Part shown: in pieces, positions 37,123 through 46,126 of the stretch
How positions within the stretch are numbered: the stretch's first letter is position 1
How the letters are laid out: each line of letters begins with the position of its first letter
Assembly (NCBI RefSeq): GCF_030409055.1
Contig: NZ_CP116619.1
Span: 3,883,628-3,947,627 of the forward strand
DNA: 64,000 nucleotides
From: Trichocoleus desertorum NBK24
GTDB taxonomy: Bacteria; Cyanobacteriota; Cyanobacteriia; FACHB-46
Reading direction: 5' to 3'
Position numbers and translations under genes: made by a program
Notes under the pieces: generated by a model
The model's database searches: none
What the model was told of the DNA's origin: nothing
The model's input: the letters and a program-made list of their open reading frames with translations, nothing else

Positions 37123-37196
37123 TCGGGATGACAGGATTCGAACCTGCGACATCCTGCTCCCAAAGCAGGCGCGCTACCAAGCTGCGCTACATCCCG
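37123..37196 (-). tRNA. tRNA-Pro (anticodon UGG)
   Basis: The minus strand gives a complete cloverleaf: acceptor stem CGGGATG/CATCCCG with discriminator A, D arm GCGC-AGCTTGGTA-GCGC, anticodon arm CCTGC-TTTGGGA-GCAGG with anticodon TGG, and T arm GCAGG-TTCGAAT-CCTGT. CCA is not encoded. It reads all proline codons with wobble or modification. It stands alone in the 270 bp between the binding-protein gene and the acetyltransferase. Confidence 0.97.
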
Positions 37197-37338
37197 TTAA
37201 CGTCACTTAGCTAGTATACCCTACTCTCAAGCATCCGTAAGCAAAAAATTAGCTTTGCGGCAACAAACCTACAAGTCAGGTAAGAGCAGCCAGAGAGATA
37301 GGGAATACTGTGAGAGACGGCGCAAGTTGAATTTGCGC

Positions 37339-37953
<615 letters not shown>

Positions 37954-38155
37954 CTAGCTAGTATATCTTCCGAACTTGATTCTCATCGTTGCACTTATTT
38001 AGAAGATTGATCGAGTTGTCGGAGAAAATCATCTGAGGAAATAAAAGTTGAACAATGAAAATTTGTGAGAAATTGACCTAATGTTGAGTTTTGCACCTTG
38101 GCGATCGCTCTCTCGTCCAGGCTTCTGTTGTAGCAAGTGAGTTGTACTCTCCGTT

Positions 38156-38881
38156 ATGGCCTCGGGTTTGAAATCGTCCACACTAGAACTGCTGAAGCGC
38201 TTCAACCGGGCGTTTCCCCAGTTTTATGAGCAATTTGTCAGTAGCGAAATTCAGTTACAAAACCTGAGGTTGGCTTACCAGCTTTATAAAACCAAGCAAG
38301 CGGTGATTGAACTGAAGCCGGAAGGTAGTAAGAGTGCGCTACATTTTGCCTACCGTAATCAGTCTTTTTTACTCAGCGATATTTTTGGAGTTTTGGCAGC
38401 TTACGGGCTAACTATTCATAGCCTCAGCTTATATGGGCAGATTTATCCACCCATGCTGGTCTTCATCAAGCTGGTTGTATCACGAGGCGGCAAGACTTTA
38501 ACCGAGAAGACTGCGGAGAACGTCTGTCGGGCAGTGCGAGAGGCCTTGGCAGGGCGGTTTGAAGTCGAAGAAATGCTGGCGGTAGAGTTTAATCTAGACG
38601 CTGGCTTAGAGCAGGTGGAAACGGAGTTCTATGTGGACCCGGTGTTTCACTTGCCAGCCTTGCTAATTGAGGCCGACAACCAACCAGGTCTGTTTTACAA
38701 AGTCATGTACGCCATTTGGCAAGAGGATTTGCTGGTAGTCAACGCCAATCTTTTGGTCTGGCGGGGCCGAACCCGTTTGATTTTGTACTTGTTGGGTCCC
38801 AACGAAAACTTAATTCCAGAGTACCTGGGCCAGAAAATTGCGGAAGGAGTTCGCCAACGGTTGCTAGGACGACGACACTAA
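38156..38881 (+). CDS. ACT-like domain protein, conserved in cyanobacteria
   Basis: 241 aa. An N-terminal helical part (LLKRFNRAFPQFYEQFVSSE) is followed by two ACT-like halves: the first around 60-105 (NQSFLLSDIFGVLAAYGLTIHSLSLYGQ, PMLVFIKLVVSRGG), the second around 165-235 (ALLIEADNQPGLFYKVMYAI, DLLVVNANLLVWRGRTRLILYLLG). ACT domains often sense amino acids or relate to GlnD-like regulation, but no enzyme domain is attached, so the role is unknown. Stand-alone gene. Confidence 0.75.
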   Translation: MASGLKSSTLELLKRFNRAFPQFYEQFVSSEIQLQNLRLAYQLYKTKQAVIELKPEGSKSALHFAYRNQSFLLSDIFGVLAAYGLTIHSLSLYGQIYPPMLVFIKLVVSRGGKTLTEKTAENVCRAVREALAGRFEVEEMLAVEFNLDAGLEQVETEFYVDPVFHLPALLIEADNQPGLFYKVMYAIWQEDLLVVNANLLVWRGRTRLILYLLGPNENLIPEYLGQKIAEGVRQRLLGRRH

Positions 38882-38992
38882 GCTCAGGGGGTAAGGTCGT
38901 TTGATGTCCAAGCCCTGTTGCTGCAATGTTGGCGGTAATGTCGGCTGAAGCCCCTAAGGTGTTTCAGTTGAACTTCGGGCTAGGATAAAAGT

Positions 38993-39925
38993 ATGACCAG
39001 CATTAACGTTCTAGGAGTTCCGCACGCCTACGATTTGACGGCGGCCACTGCATCTCCCTCTGTCCTTGTTTTTATTCACGGTTGGCTCCTGAGCCGTCAA
39101 TATTGGCAACCGTTAATTGAGCGGTTGTCACCGGATTATCAATGCTTGTCCTATGATTTGCGTGGGTTCGGCGAATCGCAATGCTCGATCTCCGATCACC
39201 AGCCCAGTTTGTCTACTGCGACTGCGGAGTTAATAGATGAAGCGATCGCCTCCCCTAAAGCTTCAAGATATACACCCGCTGCCTACGCTCAGGATCTAGC
39301 CGTTTTATTAAAACAGCTAAATATTTCTAATGCTTGGTTGGTCGGTCATTCCCTGGGTGGCAGTATTGCGCTCTGGGCAGGCCATCAGCTACCCGACGCT
39401 GTGAAGGGCGTGATTTGCTTGAATGCAGGGGGTGGCATTTATCTCAAAGAGGAATTTGAGCGTTTTCGTTCGGCAGGAGCCAAAATCTTAAAGTTTCGGC
39501 CTCGCTGGTTTTCGCAACTGCCGTTGATTGATTTACTGTTTAGTCGTGCCACTGTCGCTCGTCCGATTGAGCGGGTTTGGGGACGACAGCGAGTGATTGA
39601 TTTTGTCATGGCTAATCCTCAAGCCGCCTTGGGAGCGTTGCTGGATTCCACTACCGAAGAAGAGGTGCATCATCTCCCTCATGTGGTGTCCCGGTTGCTA
39701 CAGCCTGTTTATTTTATGGCGGGGTCACAAGATCCAATCATGGAGCCCAAGTACGTACGGCACTTAGCCAGTTTTCACCCAACTTTTCGAGCCTGTGGCG
39801 ATAACGTGATTGAGATTCCCAATTGTGGGCACATGGCGATGGTGGAGCAGCCTGATACCGTGGTAGCTCAACTGCGTGCGATTGTGGCTCGACACGAAGT
39901 TCAAGAGCAGGTAACGCCCCGATAA
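38993..39925 (+). CDS. alpha/beta hydrolase
   Basis: 310-aa hydrolase with the nucleophile elbow GHSLGG (in NAWLVGHSLGGSIALWAGHQL), oxyanion region FIHGWLLSRQYWQPL, acid likely in MAGSQDPIM and the catalytic His in PNCGHMAMVEQPD. An insertion near residues 75-90 (ELIDEAIASPKAS) separates the early strands. Substrate unknown; similar cyanobacterial hydrolases are annotated broadly. Its stop lies two bases from the convergent tsaD stop. Confidence 0.9.
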   Translation: MTSINVLGVPHAYDLTAATASPSVLVFIHGWLLSRQYWQPLIERLSPDYQCLSYDLRGFGESQCSISDHQPSLSTATAELIDEAIASPKASRYTPAAYAQDLAVLLKQLNISNAWLVGHSLGGSIALWAGHQLPDAVKGVICLNAGGGIYLKEEFERFRSAGAKILKFRPRWFSQLPLIDLLFSRATVARPIERVWGRQRVIDFVMANPQAALGALLDSTTEEEVHHLPHVVSRLLQPVYFMAGSQDPIMEPKYVRHLASFHPTFRACGDNVIEIPNCGHMAMVEQPDTVVAQLRAIVARHEVQEQVTPR

Positions 39926-39927
39926 AC

Positions 39928-40974
39928 CTAAGCCTGTTCATATAGCTGCATAACGTTAGCGATCGCCAGCCGTGACTGTGCTCCTAGCGTTAGGGACGAA
40001 GTATGACCGTGATTCAGGTGGTCAGCGGCAGCACACCCAATCATGGCCGCATTATCGGTGCAAAATTTGAGGGGTGGAAAAAGCACCCGGAAATCATGAG
40101 TTTGGGCAGCGGTTTGTAAGTGACGGCGTAGGCTGCTGTTGGCGGCAACTCCTCCCCCAATCGCGATTGTGGTGAGGCCATAATCGCGGGCGCAGGCGAT
40201 CGCTCGTCGAGTCAGCGATCGCGCCACAGTTTCTTGAAAGCTGGCAGCGAGATCGGCAACGGGTAGTTGGTTGCTTTCTTGTTGAAGTTTTTGGGTTAAG
40301 CGCAGCACCGCAGTTTTAAGACCGCTAAAGCTGGAGTCGTAGGGGTGATGACCCCCTTCAGACCGTGAGACATTGCCTTCGGGCAAAGGGAAAGCCTGAG
40401 GATTGCCTTGAGCCGCAAGGCGATCGATGGCTGGGCCACCGGGATAGCCCAAGTTGAGCAAACGAGCTACTTTGTCGAAGGCTTCTCCTGCTGCGTCGTC
40501 GCGAGTTTGGCCTAAGGTTTCGTAGTGACCGCAAGCTTTGACGTAAATCAGGCTGGTATGCCCACCCGAAACCAGCAAACAGAGAAAAGGCGGCTCTAGC
40601 GTGGGTTCAGTGAGGTAAGAAGCGTAAATATGGCCTTCTAGGTGGTGAATGCCAATAAAGGGCTTTTGATGAACTAGGGCCAAGGTTTTAGCAGCTGTGA
40701 GACCGACGAGCAAAGCCCCCACCAGCCCAGGGGCACAAGTGGCAGCAACGCCATCAATGGCAGACCAATCTAGGGATGCTTCCTGAAACGCTTGAGCGAT
40801 CGCTAAATTAATCATCTCTACATGTTGGCGAGACGCAACTTCTGGTACAACCCCGCCATATTGTTGATGAATATCAATCTGAGAAGAAACAATACTACTT
40901 AAAACTTGACGATTTTTAACAATCGCGACCGCTGTTTCATCACAACTTGTTTCAAGTGCTAAAACCGTTGCCAT
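39928..40974 (-). CDS. tsaD: tRNA N6-adenosine threonylcarbamoyltransferase
   Basis: Transfers threonylcarbamoyl to A37 of ANN-decoding tRNAs with TsaB and TsaE. ASKHA fold: [28 protein letters not shown], iron-binding [10 protein letters not shown] (His of HxxxH), [43 protein letters not shown] and [25 protein letters not shown]. 348 aa is full length. The ATG at 40974 is the only sensible start. Confidence 0.97.
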   Translation of the reverse strand: MATVLALETSCDETAVAIVKNRQVLSSIVSSQIDIHQQYGGVVPEVASRQHVEMINLAIAQAFQEASLDWSAIDGVAATCAPGLVGALLVGLTAAKTLALVHQKPFIGIHHLEGHIYASYLTEPTLEPPFLCLLVSGGHTSLIYVKACGHYETLGQTRDDAAGEAFDKVARLLNLGYPGGPAIDRLAAQGNPQAFPLPEGNVSRSEGGHHPYDSSFSGLKTAVLRLTQKLQQESNQLPVADLAASFQETVARSLTRRAIACARDYGLTTIAIGGGVAANSSLRRHLQTAAQTHDFRVLFPPLKFCTDNAAMIGCAAADHLNHGHTSSLTLGAQSRLAIANVMQLYEQA

Positions 40975-41076
40975 TCGCTGGTAATTTTTTGAATGAATGA
41001 GCTACTTCTAGTAACTTAAAACTTTACTGGGTCTACTCGGAAGAGTATGATTGCTTCCAAGTTCAGCAAACTTTCC

Positions 41077-41105
41077 TGTACAAATAGCGTAATCTTTTTG
41101 TACAA
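41077..41105 (+). promoter_or_regulatory. paired TGTACAA boxes upstream of psaF
   Basis: Two identical TGTACAA heptamers (41077 and 41099) are spaced 22 bp apart, about two helical turns, in the 160-bp region upstream of psaF. The core TGTACA is self-complementary. The arrangement suits a dimeric regulator of the psaFJ promoter, but I cannot name the factor. Confidence 0.35.
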
Positions 41106-41141
41106 CAAACTTTGAGTTTTGTAACAAAAGGAAATGATTCC

Positions 41142-41690
41142 ATGCAACGACTGTTTGCTTTAGTTCTCATTGTTTGCCTCTGGCTAGGCATGGCCCCCCC
41201 TGCCTCAGCAGATGTAGCTGGGTTAGTTCCCTGCGGTGAGACTCCTGCTTTTCAGCAACGTCTAAATAACAGTGTAAGAAGCCAAGAGGCTCGCTTACAA
41301 AAATATGATCCCAACAGCGATTCTGCTGCACTTATCAAAGGCAGAATTGATCGGGCTCGGGAACGGTTTGCACGCTATGAAGGGATGCTTTGCGGCCCTG
41401 AAGGTTTGCCCCGTTTGATCACCGATGGTCGTCCTAGCCACTGGGGTGATTTCCAATATCCTGGGTTGCTTTTCTTGTATCTGGCTGGTTGGTTAGGTTG
41501 GTCTGGCCGTAGCTATATCAGAACTGTCAAAAAGAGCGACTATCCAGAGTACAGCGAAATTCAAATCAACGTACCTTTGGCAATTCAATGCTTTATCGGC
41601 GGTTTGCTGTGGCCTTTGGCAGCAGTAAAAGAATTGCTCAGCGGAGAGCTGGTCGAAAAAGAGGAAAACATTCCTGTTTCTCCTCGCTAA
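41142..41690 (+). CDS. psaF: photosystem I subunit III (PsaF)
   Basis: Transmembrane PSI subunit on the lumenal side, near the plastocyanin/cytochrome c6 docking area and PsaJ. 182 aa from the ATG at 41142 (AAAGGAAA upstream); the frame opens earlier at 41112 without merit. A signal peptide (MQRLFALVLIVCLWLGMAPPASA) is followed by the mature start DVAGLVPCGETPAFQQRL, ARFERYEG-like helix (RARERFARYEGMLCGPEGLPRLI), and one membrane helix (FQYPGLLFLYLAGWLGWSGR). psaJ follows 95 bp downstream. Confidence 0.96.
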   Translation: MQRLFALVLIVCLWLGMAPPASADVAGLVPCGETPAFQQRLNNSVRSQEARLQKYDPNSDSAALIKGRIDRARERFARYEGMLCGPEGLPRLITDGRPSHWGDFQYPGLLFLYLAGWLGWSGRSYIRTVKKSDYPEYSEIQINVPLAIQCFIGGLLWPLAAVKELLSGELVEKEENIPVSPR

Positions 41691-41785
41691 CGAAGTTCTC
41701 TGAACTCTGTTGCAAGAGTTTAATTGATTTCCTTCTCGCTTCCATTTTCGTTATTTCTCCTTTAGCTTGTTCTTAGGAGTTTGGT

Positions 41786-41911
41786 ATGAATGATTTCGTC
41801 AAGTATCTGTCTAATGCTCCTGTATTAGCAGTGTTGTTTGTGAGTGGTGTGCTGACAGCGTTTATTCTGATCAATAAAACGTTTCCTGACGGCCTCTTTC
41901 TGTCTCCTTAG
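41786..41911 (+). CDS. psaJ: photosystem I subunit IX (PsaJ)
   Basis: A 41-aa single-helix PSI subunit: MNDFVKYLSNAPVLAVLFVS leads into VLTAFILINKTFPDGLF. It was found by translating the gap, as it is too short for ordinary ORF calling. TTAGGAG precedes the ATG by about 6 bases. It packs next to PsaF and is cotranscribed with it in other cyanobacteria. Confidence 0.95.
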   Translation: MNDFVKYLSNAPVLAVLFVSGVLTAFILINKTFPDGLFLSP

Positions 41912-41999
41912 ACTGCACTAAGAACTTCTTTTTCCTAGAATTCTTGCTTTGCTAAGTTAGCAAGCCTTGGTTCTAGAAAGATCAAGGTTTTTAACTTGA

Positions 42000-42035
42000 G
42001 AAACTCGCGATCGCCCTCTTGAAGTCGCGAGTTTC
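42000..42035 (+). terminator. hairpin downstream of psaJ
   Basis: Perfect 11-bp inverted repeat GAAACTCGCGA/TCGCGAGTTTC around a 14-base loop, 88 bp after the psaJ stop. There is no T-run. It likely marks the 3' end of the psaFJ transcript or lowers readthrough into psaL. Confidence 0.5.
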
Positions 42036-42098
42036 CTAGCCGAACCATTGCTGACCAAAGTGTAGAATTAATTTTCTTTAAGTGCACTTTGGTCTGGA

Positions 42099-42121
42099 AA
42101 GTGAGAATAAATTTCTCACTT
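42099..42121 (+). promoter_or_regulatory. hairpin 37 bases upstream of psaL
   Basis: Perfect 9-bp stem AAGTGAGAA/TTCTCACTT with a five-base loop, just before the psaL start. It could be part of the psaL 5' leader, an operator, or a second terminator for psaFJ. Confidence 0.4.
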
Positions 42122-42158
42122 AAAATAGGGCTACAACGTTATTAACTAAAAGAGCAAT

Positions 42159-42683
42159 ATGGTATCACCAGCAGAAACGATAGATAGATCAAAAGATCGT
42201 TTAGGCGATCCGAGAAACCGGGAAGTCGTCCGTCCAGCAGGGGGTGATCCTCAAACTGGTAATTTGGAAACCCCAATTAACGCTTCAGGTTTCACAGAAG
42301 CTTACATTAATAACCTGCCTGCCTATCGTCGTGGTCTTTCTCCACTGCGGCGCGGTTTGGAGATTGGCATGGCTCATGGTTACTGGCTGATTGGCCCCTT
42401 TGCTAAGCTGGGTCCCCTAAGAGACACCGACGTGGCAAACCTAGCTGGTTTGTTGTCTACGGTTGGCCTCATCGTGATTTTGACGATTGGCTTGTCTCTG
42501 TACGCTAACAGCTGCCCTCCTGACCCAACCAGAACCATCACCACTCCCAACCCTCCTGCTGCTTTGACAGCCCAAGAGGGTTGGAATGAGTTTGGTAGTG
42601 GATTCTTGATTGGTGGGATTGGTGGAGCAGGTTTTGCTTATGCTCTACTAGCCAACATTCAAATCCTGCAAAATCTCTTCTAG
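42159..42683 (+). CDS. psaL: photosystem I subunit XI (PsaL)
   Basis: PSI subunit that holds the oligomer together. 174 aa: a hydrophilic N-terminus (1-45, [20 protein letters not shown]), conserved [32 protein letters not shown], then helices around 92-116 and 143-170. The loop between the last two helices is proline-rich (P120, P121, P123, P130, P132, P133; [15 protein letters not shown]). Such a loop together with the psaFJ-psaL order is associated in published comparative work with tetrameric rather than trimeric PSI. No psaI follows. Confidence 0.96.
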   Translation: MVSPAETIDRSKDRLGDPRNREVVRPAGGDPQTGNLETPINASGFTEAYINNLPAYRRGLSPLRRGLEIGMAHGYWLIGPFAKLGPLRDTDVANLAGLLSTVGLIVILTIGLSLYANSCPPDPTRTITTPNPPAALTAQEGWNEFGSGFLIGGIGGAGFAYALLANIQILQNLF

Positions 42684-42714
42684 TAATTCTTGACAAGAAT
42701 CTAGAGTTATTTCT

Positions 42715-42812
42715 AAGGCAGTCAGTCGTTCACTTTTAGTCTCTTAAAGTTGCCAGCTTGATCATTCTTCACTGGTAGCTTTAGTAAGAATGGAAGTGTG
42801 ATTGACTGCCTT
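42715..42812. ncRNA. nested inverted repeats between psaL and gmk
   Basis: Outer 10-bp perfect arms AAGGCAGTCA (42715-42724) and TGACTGCCTT (42803-42812), continuing inward with TCACTT/AAGTGTGA-type pairing, enclose an inner 7-bp stem CATTCTT/AAGAATG (42763-42792). The 98-base element sits between convergent genes. It could be the psaL 3' UTR and terminator, the gmk 3' UTR, or an independent small RNA. Confidence 0.4.
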
Positions 42813-42846
42813 AATTTATGGCTTTAATGTATGACTTGATTGCAAG

Positions 42847-43419
42847 CTAGACGCTATAGCAGTGAACAGGCGCAAACAAAGCCGCCTCAATCTCAGTTAA
42901 AGCTTTCTCAAAATCATCATTGATGATTTGAATATCGAACTCGCTGGCTGCGTCAATTTCGGCTTTTGCTCGCTGGAGTCGGCGGGCGATCGCGTCTTCC
43001 GAGTCTTGTCCACGATTACGAATGCGAAACTCTAGTTCGTTCAAAGAAGGTGGCAGGATAAAGATGCGAAAGGCCGTTGGAAAGGTTTGCCGAACTTGTC
43101 TAGCTCCTTCCAGCTCGATTTCTAGAATCACACATTTGCCTTGCTGAACTTGTTGCTCTACAGCTAGGCGCGGTGTGCCGTAGTAATTGCCCGCAAATTC
43201 TGCCCATTCTAAGAGTTCCCCACCAGCGACCATGCGCTCAAATTCGGTGCGACTCACAAAGTAGTAATGCTGCCCATCAACTTCGCCAGGGCGGGGAGCG
43301 CGAGTCGTGACTGAAATAGAAACATAGAGGTCTGGATGGCGTTGGAGAAGCGATCGCAGTAAGGTGCCTTTTCCAACTCCACTCGGCCCAGTCAATACAA
43401 CCAACTTGCCTGCTTGCAT
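42847..43419 (-). CDS. gmk: guanylate kinase
   Basis: Phosphorylates GMP to GDP. P-loop [91 protein letters not shown]. From the ATG at 43419 the protein has 190 aa, normal length; the open frame continues 24 codons further to a TTG, which I regard as non-coding. It is followed upstream (123 bp away) by the remA-like gene on the same strand. Confidence 0.95.
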   Translation of the reverse strand: MQAGKLVVLTGPSGVGKGTLLRSLLQRHPDLYVSISVTTRAPRPGEVDGQHYYFVSRTEFERMVAGGELLEWAEFAGNYYGTPRLAVEQQVQQGKCVILEIELEGARQVRQTFPTAFRIFILPPSLNELEFRIRNRGQDSEDAIARRLQRAKAEIDAASEFDIQIINDDFEKALTEIEAALFAPVHCYSV

Positions 43420-43542
43420 GCTCCCACTACCCGTTCGAGTTACGTTGCTTAAACCTCTTAGGGTAGCACTATCTATAGGCAATCGATTCAACGGTTTGAG
43501 CGCCGCAGGGATTAGGATTGTATCGGCAGCTTGACACGATGG

Positions 43543-43809
43543 TTATTCATCGTTGCCCGCTCCGTCTTTACTGACAATGAAGCGGTTGGCGACGGTCTCA
43601 GGCTGAATTGCGGAAAGAATAATATGACCTGAATCGGTGATGATAACTGCTCTGGTGCGCCGCCCATAGGTTGCATCAATTAACTGCCCCCGGTCTCTCG
43701 CATCTGTAATGATTCGTTTGATGGGGGCGGACTCTGGGCTGACAATGGCAACCACTCGGTTGGCAGACACAATATTGCCAAAACCGATATTGATCAGCTT
43801 AATATCCAT
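43543..43809 (-). CDS. RemA-family (DUF370) small regulator
   Basis: 88-aa protein with [34 protein letters not shown], [21 protein letters not shown] ([17 protein letters not shown]) and [20 protein letters not shown]. In Bacillus subtilis RemA/YlzA is a ring-forming DNA-binding activator of matrix genes; the function in cyanobacteria is unknown to me. It is transcribed toward gmk, the same gene pairing as in Firmicutes. Confidence 0.9.
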   Translation of the reverse strand: MDIKLINIGFGNIVSANRVVAIVSPESAPIKRIITDARDRGQLIDATYGRRTRAVIITDSGHIILSAIQPETVANRFIVSKDGAGNDE

Positions 43810-44044
43810 ACTGAACGGCGGCTTGACCGCGTGAGGGGTTCATAAGTATTTAATTTCAATGGTATCTACAAAAATTTGGACTAACAAGGCTAAAATTCGC
43901 AGCATAACAGAGTTTTTTGGCTTGCTAGGGAGCTTTCTATCTTTGGGTATAGATCTGACTCACTAATCCCTCAGCTCGGTGATCGATCCGGTGCAATTAA
44001 CGTTAGACTGAGCAGCGATCCTGTGACTTGTACGATTTTTCACT

Positions 44045-45787
44045 TTGCAACCTGTTGACTTTACTACGCTAACTGCTGCCTGCTGTGAACTTCGAGCTGA
44101 TTGGCTGCCATCCCGACTGGAGCAGGTCTATCAGCGCGATCGCTTTACCCTTGCCATTGCCTTGCGAACTCTGAAGCACCGAGATTGGCTGACTATTTGT
44201 TGGCACCCGCAAGCAGCCCGTCTTTGCATTGGCGATCCGCCCCCTCGCACCCCAGACACCTTTACCTTTAGCCAACAACTGCAACATCAACTGGGAGGTT
44301 TGGCTCTAGTTGCCATTGAGGCGATCGCCCCTTGGGAACGGGCTTTGGATTTACAGTTTGCGCGACGGCCCGGAGATCCCCCGTTGTGGCACCTGTATGT
44401 CGAAATTATGGGCAAGTACAGCAATGTCATCCTGGCGAACCAGGAGAACTTGATTGTGACAGCGGCTCATCAAGTCAGTGCTCAGCAATCTAGTGTTCGC
44501 CCCATTCTTACTGGACAACCTTATGAACTACCGCCTGCACTCACCGATCCAGCCCCTAGCTTAAGTGAGCCGTATGACCGCTGGCGAGAACGGATTAGCC
44601 TTGTACCTGGGGCTTTACGCCGTACCTTAATCAAGAATTATCGTGGCTTAAGCTCAGCCTTAGTGTTGTCAATGTTGCAGGCCATCGAACTTGACCCAGA
44701 GCGATCGACAGAAGACCTAGATGAGTCAGAGTGGCAGCGGTTGTTTGCAGCTTGGCAAACTTGGTTGCGATCGCTAGAAAGTTGTGAACTGCATCCGGGC
44801 TGGACTCAGCAGGGATATACCGTTTTGGGTTGGGGCCAGACGCAAGCGGTAGAGAGCGTACAAACCTTGCTCAACCAGTACTACACCGCACAGCTCAATC
44901 GCCAGGAGTTCGTGCAACTCCACCATCAATTGACCCAAAAAGTAAACAATGTTTTGGCGAAAGTTCGCCTCAAAGCCGACTTGTTTCGGCAGCGCTTAGC
45001 CCAATCTGACCAAGCCGACCAGTACCGAGAGCAAGCAGACTTGTTGATGGCCCATTTGCAAGAATGGCAACCCGGAATGAAAGTCATGACGCTGGCGGAT
45101 TTCCATACTGAGCAACCCGTGGCGATCGCTCTCGATCCGGAGAAAAACGCCGTACAGAATGCTCAGTCTCTCTACAAAAAACACCAGAAACTCAAGCGAG
45201 CCCGTTTGGCAGTGGAGCCATTGCTAGCTGAGGTACAAGTAGAGGTGGACTATCTAGAGCAAGTAGAAGCGGCCCTATTGCAGATGGCTAGCTATCAAGT
45301 CCCCGCTGACCTAATCGCTGTAGAAGAAATTCGCGATGAATTGATTCAGCAGCAATATTTGGAGTCGCTAGAGTATCGCAGTCGCCCAGAGAGCAAAGTT
45401 AGTACAGAATTCTACCGCTTTCAAACGCCGAGTGGATTTGAGTTGCTCATTGGTCGTAATAATCGCCAAAATGATCAGTTAACCTTCCGGCTCGCTGGCG
45501 ATTATGACCTCTGGTTCCACACTCAAGAAATTCCTGGCAGTCATGTCCTCTTGCGGCTAGAACCAGGCAAAGTTCCTGAAGAAGCAGACCTACAATTTAC
45601 GGCTGACTTAGCCGCCTATTACAGTCGTGCCCGTCAAAGCGAGCAAGTTCCTGTGGTTTACACAGAGCCAAAATACGTCTACAAGCCCAAGGGGGCAAAA
45701 CCAGGGATGGCGATTTATAAGCAAGAGCAGGTGATTTGGGGCCAACCTCAGCGAGCCAATCTTTATTTAACCGTGCCAGAGAATTAA
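44045..45787 (+). CDS. NFACT-family protein, RqcH-like (FbpA domain)
   Basis: 580 aa, related to RqcH/Rqc2, which binds obstructed 50S subunits with peptidyl-tRNA and adds C-terminal alanine tails for degradation. NFACT-N domain (MQPVDFTTLTAACCELR; WHLYVEIMGKYSNVILAN with the usual GKYSN), central coiled coil (about 290-380), C-terminal NFACT-R domain YDLWFHTQEIPGSHVLLRLE and VYTEPKYVYKPKGAKPGM. It starts with TTG: an in-frame TGA lies at 44024 and there is no other start before the conserved N-terminus. Divergent from remA-gmk. Confidence 0.93.
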   Translation: MQPVDFTTLTAACCELRADWLPSRLEQVYQRDRFTLAIALRTLKHRDWLTICWHPQAARLCIGDPPPRTPDTFTFSQQLQHQLGGLALVAIEAIAPWERALDLQFARRPGDPPLWHLYVEIMGKYSNVILANQENLIVTAAHQVSAQQSSVRPILTGQPYELPPALTDPAPSLSEPYDRWRERISLVPGALRRTLIKNYRGLSSALVLSMLQAIELDPERSTEDLDESEWQRLFAAWQTWLRSLESCELHPGWTQQGYTVLGWGQTQAVESVQTLLNQYYTAQLNRQEFVQLHHQLTQKVNNVLAKVRLKADLFRQRLAQSDQADQYREQADLLMAHLQEWQPGMKVMTLADFHTEQPVAIALDPEKNAVQNAQSLYKKHQKLKRARLAVEPLLAEVQVEVDYLEQVEAALLQMASYQVPADLIAVEEIRDELIQQQYLESLEYRSRPESKVSTEFYRFQTPSGFELLIGRNNRQNDQLTFRLAGDYDLWFHTQEIPGSHVLLRLEPGKVPEEADLQFTADLAAYYSRARQSEQVPVVYTEPKYVYKPKGAKPGMAIYKQEQVIWGQPQRANLYLTVPEN

Positions 45788-45865
45788 AGCGGCAATGAAT
45801 GGTAGGATGTCATCTGGCTCCAGCTAAAGAGTGATGCAGCTTCTCAAAAATTGCTGTAAACATTC

Positions 45866-45896
45866 ATGACAAAAAGTTTGTGTATCTTGTTACAAT
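45866..45896 (+). promoter_or_regulatory. sigma-70-type promoter of the ncRNA
   Basis: ATGACA (-35, 45866-45871) and TACAAT (-10, 45891-45896) separated by 19 bp. Expected transcription start is about 45902-45904. Confidence 0.55.
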
Positions 45897-45901
45897 ACTT
45901 C

Positions 45902-46027
45902 TGGAGTCGGGAACAATAACCCTATACCTGCTGCAAGTGTGGGAACGCGCAGCTTAGGTTCCTCCAAATTGAGAAGACAACGTCATTAAAAATTAAAGTA
46001 GCCAGCTATGGGAGCTGGCTTTTTTTG
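45902..46027 (+). ncRNA. candidate small RNA, about 125 nt
   Basis: A good sigma-70-like promoter is followed by a stretch with no ORF and ends in the perfect terminator at 46000-46027. The 5' half can fold: GGA...GGAAC near the start faces GTTCC-TCC at 45956-45964, with an inner GCTGC/GCAGC stem. It matches neither SRP RNA nor tmRNA nor tRNA by eye. I could not assign it to 6S RNA or Yfr2-type RNA. It is positioned between rqcH and the MpaB-like gene. Confidence 0.55.
46000..46027 (+). terminator. Rho-independent terminator
   Basis: AGCCAGCT-ATGGG-AGCTGGCT, a perfect 8-bp stem with a 5-base loop, immediately followed by six T's. This is the strongest terminator in the window. No coding gene ends near it (rqcH stops 213 bp upstream), so it ends an untranslated transcript. 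Confidence 0.85.
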
Positions 46028-46126
46028 TACCTACTGTTTGTGTTAAGTGGTGGGGTAAAAAGTTGGATGATGAAACAAACTGTTTAAGCTATTGCTGGTA
46101 TAACTTTTTTGAGCCAGTTAGGGGTA

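Noticed and set aside
42828-42860. Ten-codon ORF starting ATGGCTTTAATG after psaL, possible psaI or psaM
   Set aside because: Too short and lacks the membrane helix of PsaI/PsaM.
45902-46027. Possible SRP RNA or tmRNA
   Set aside because: The conserved SRP apical loop GGAAGCAG-type sequence and the tmRNA tRNA-like ends are absent.
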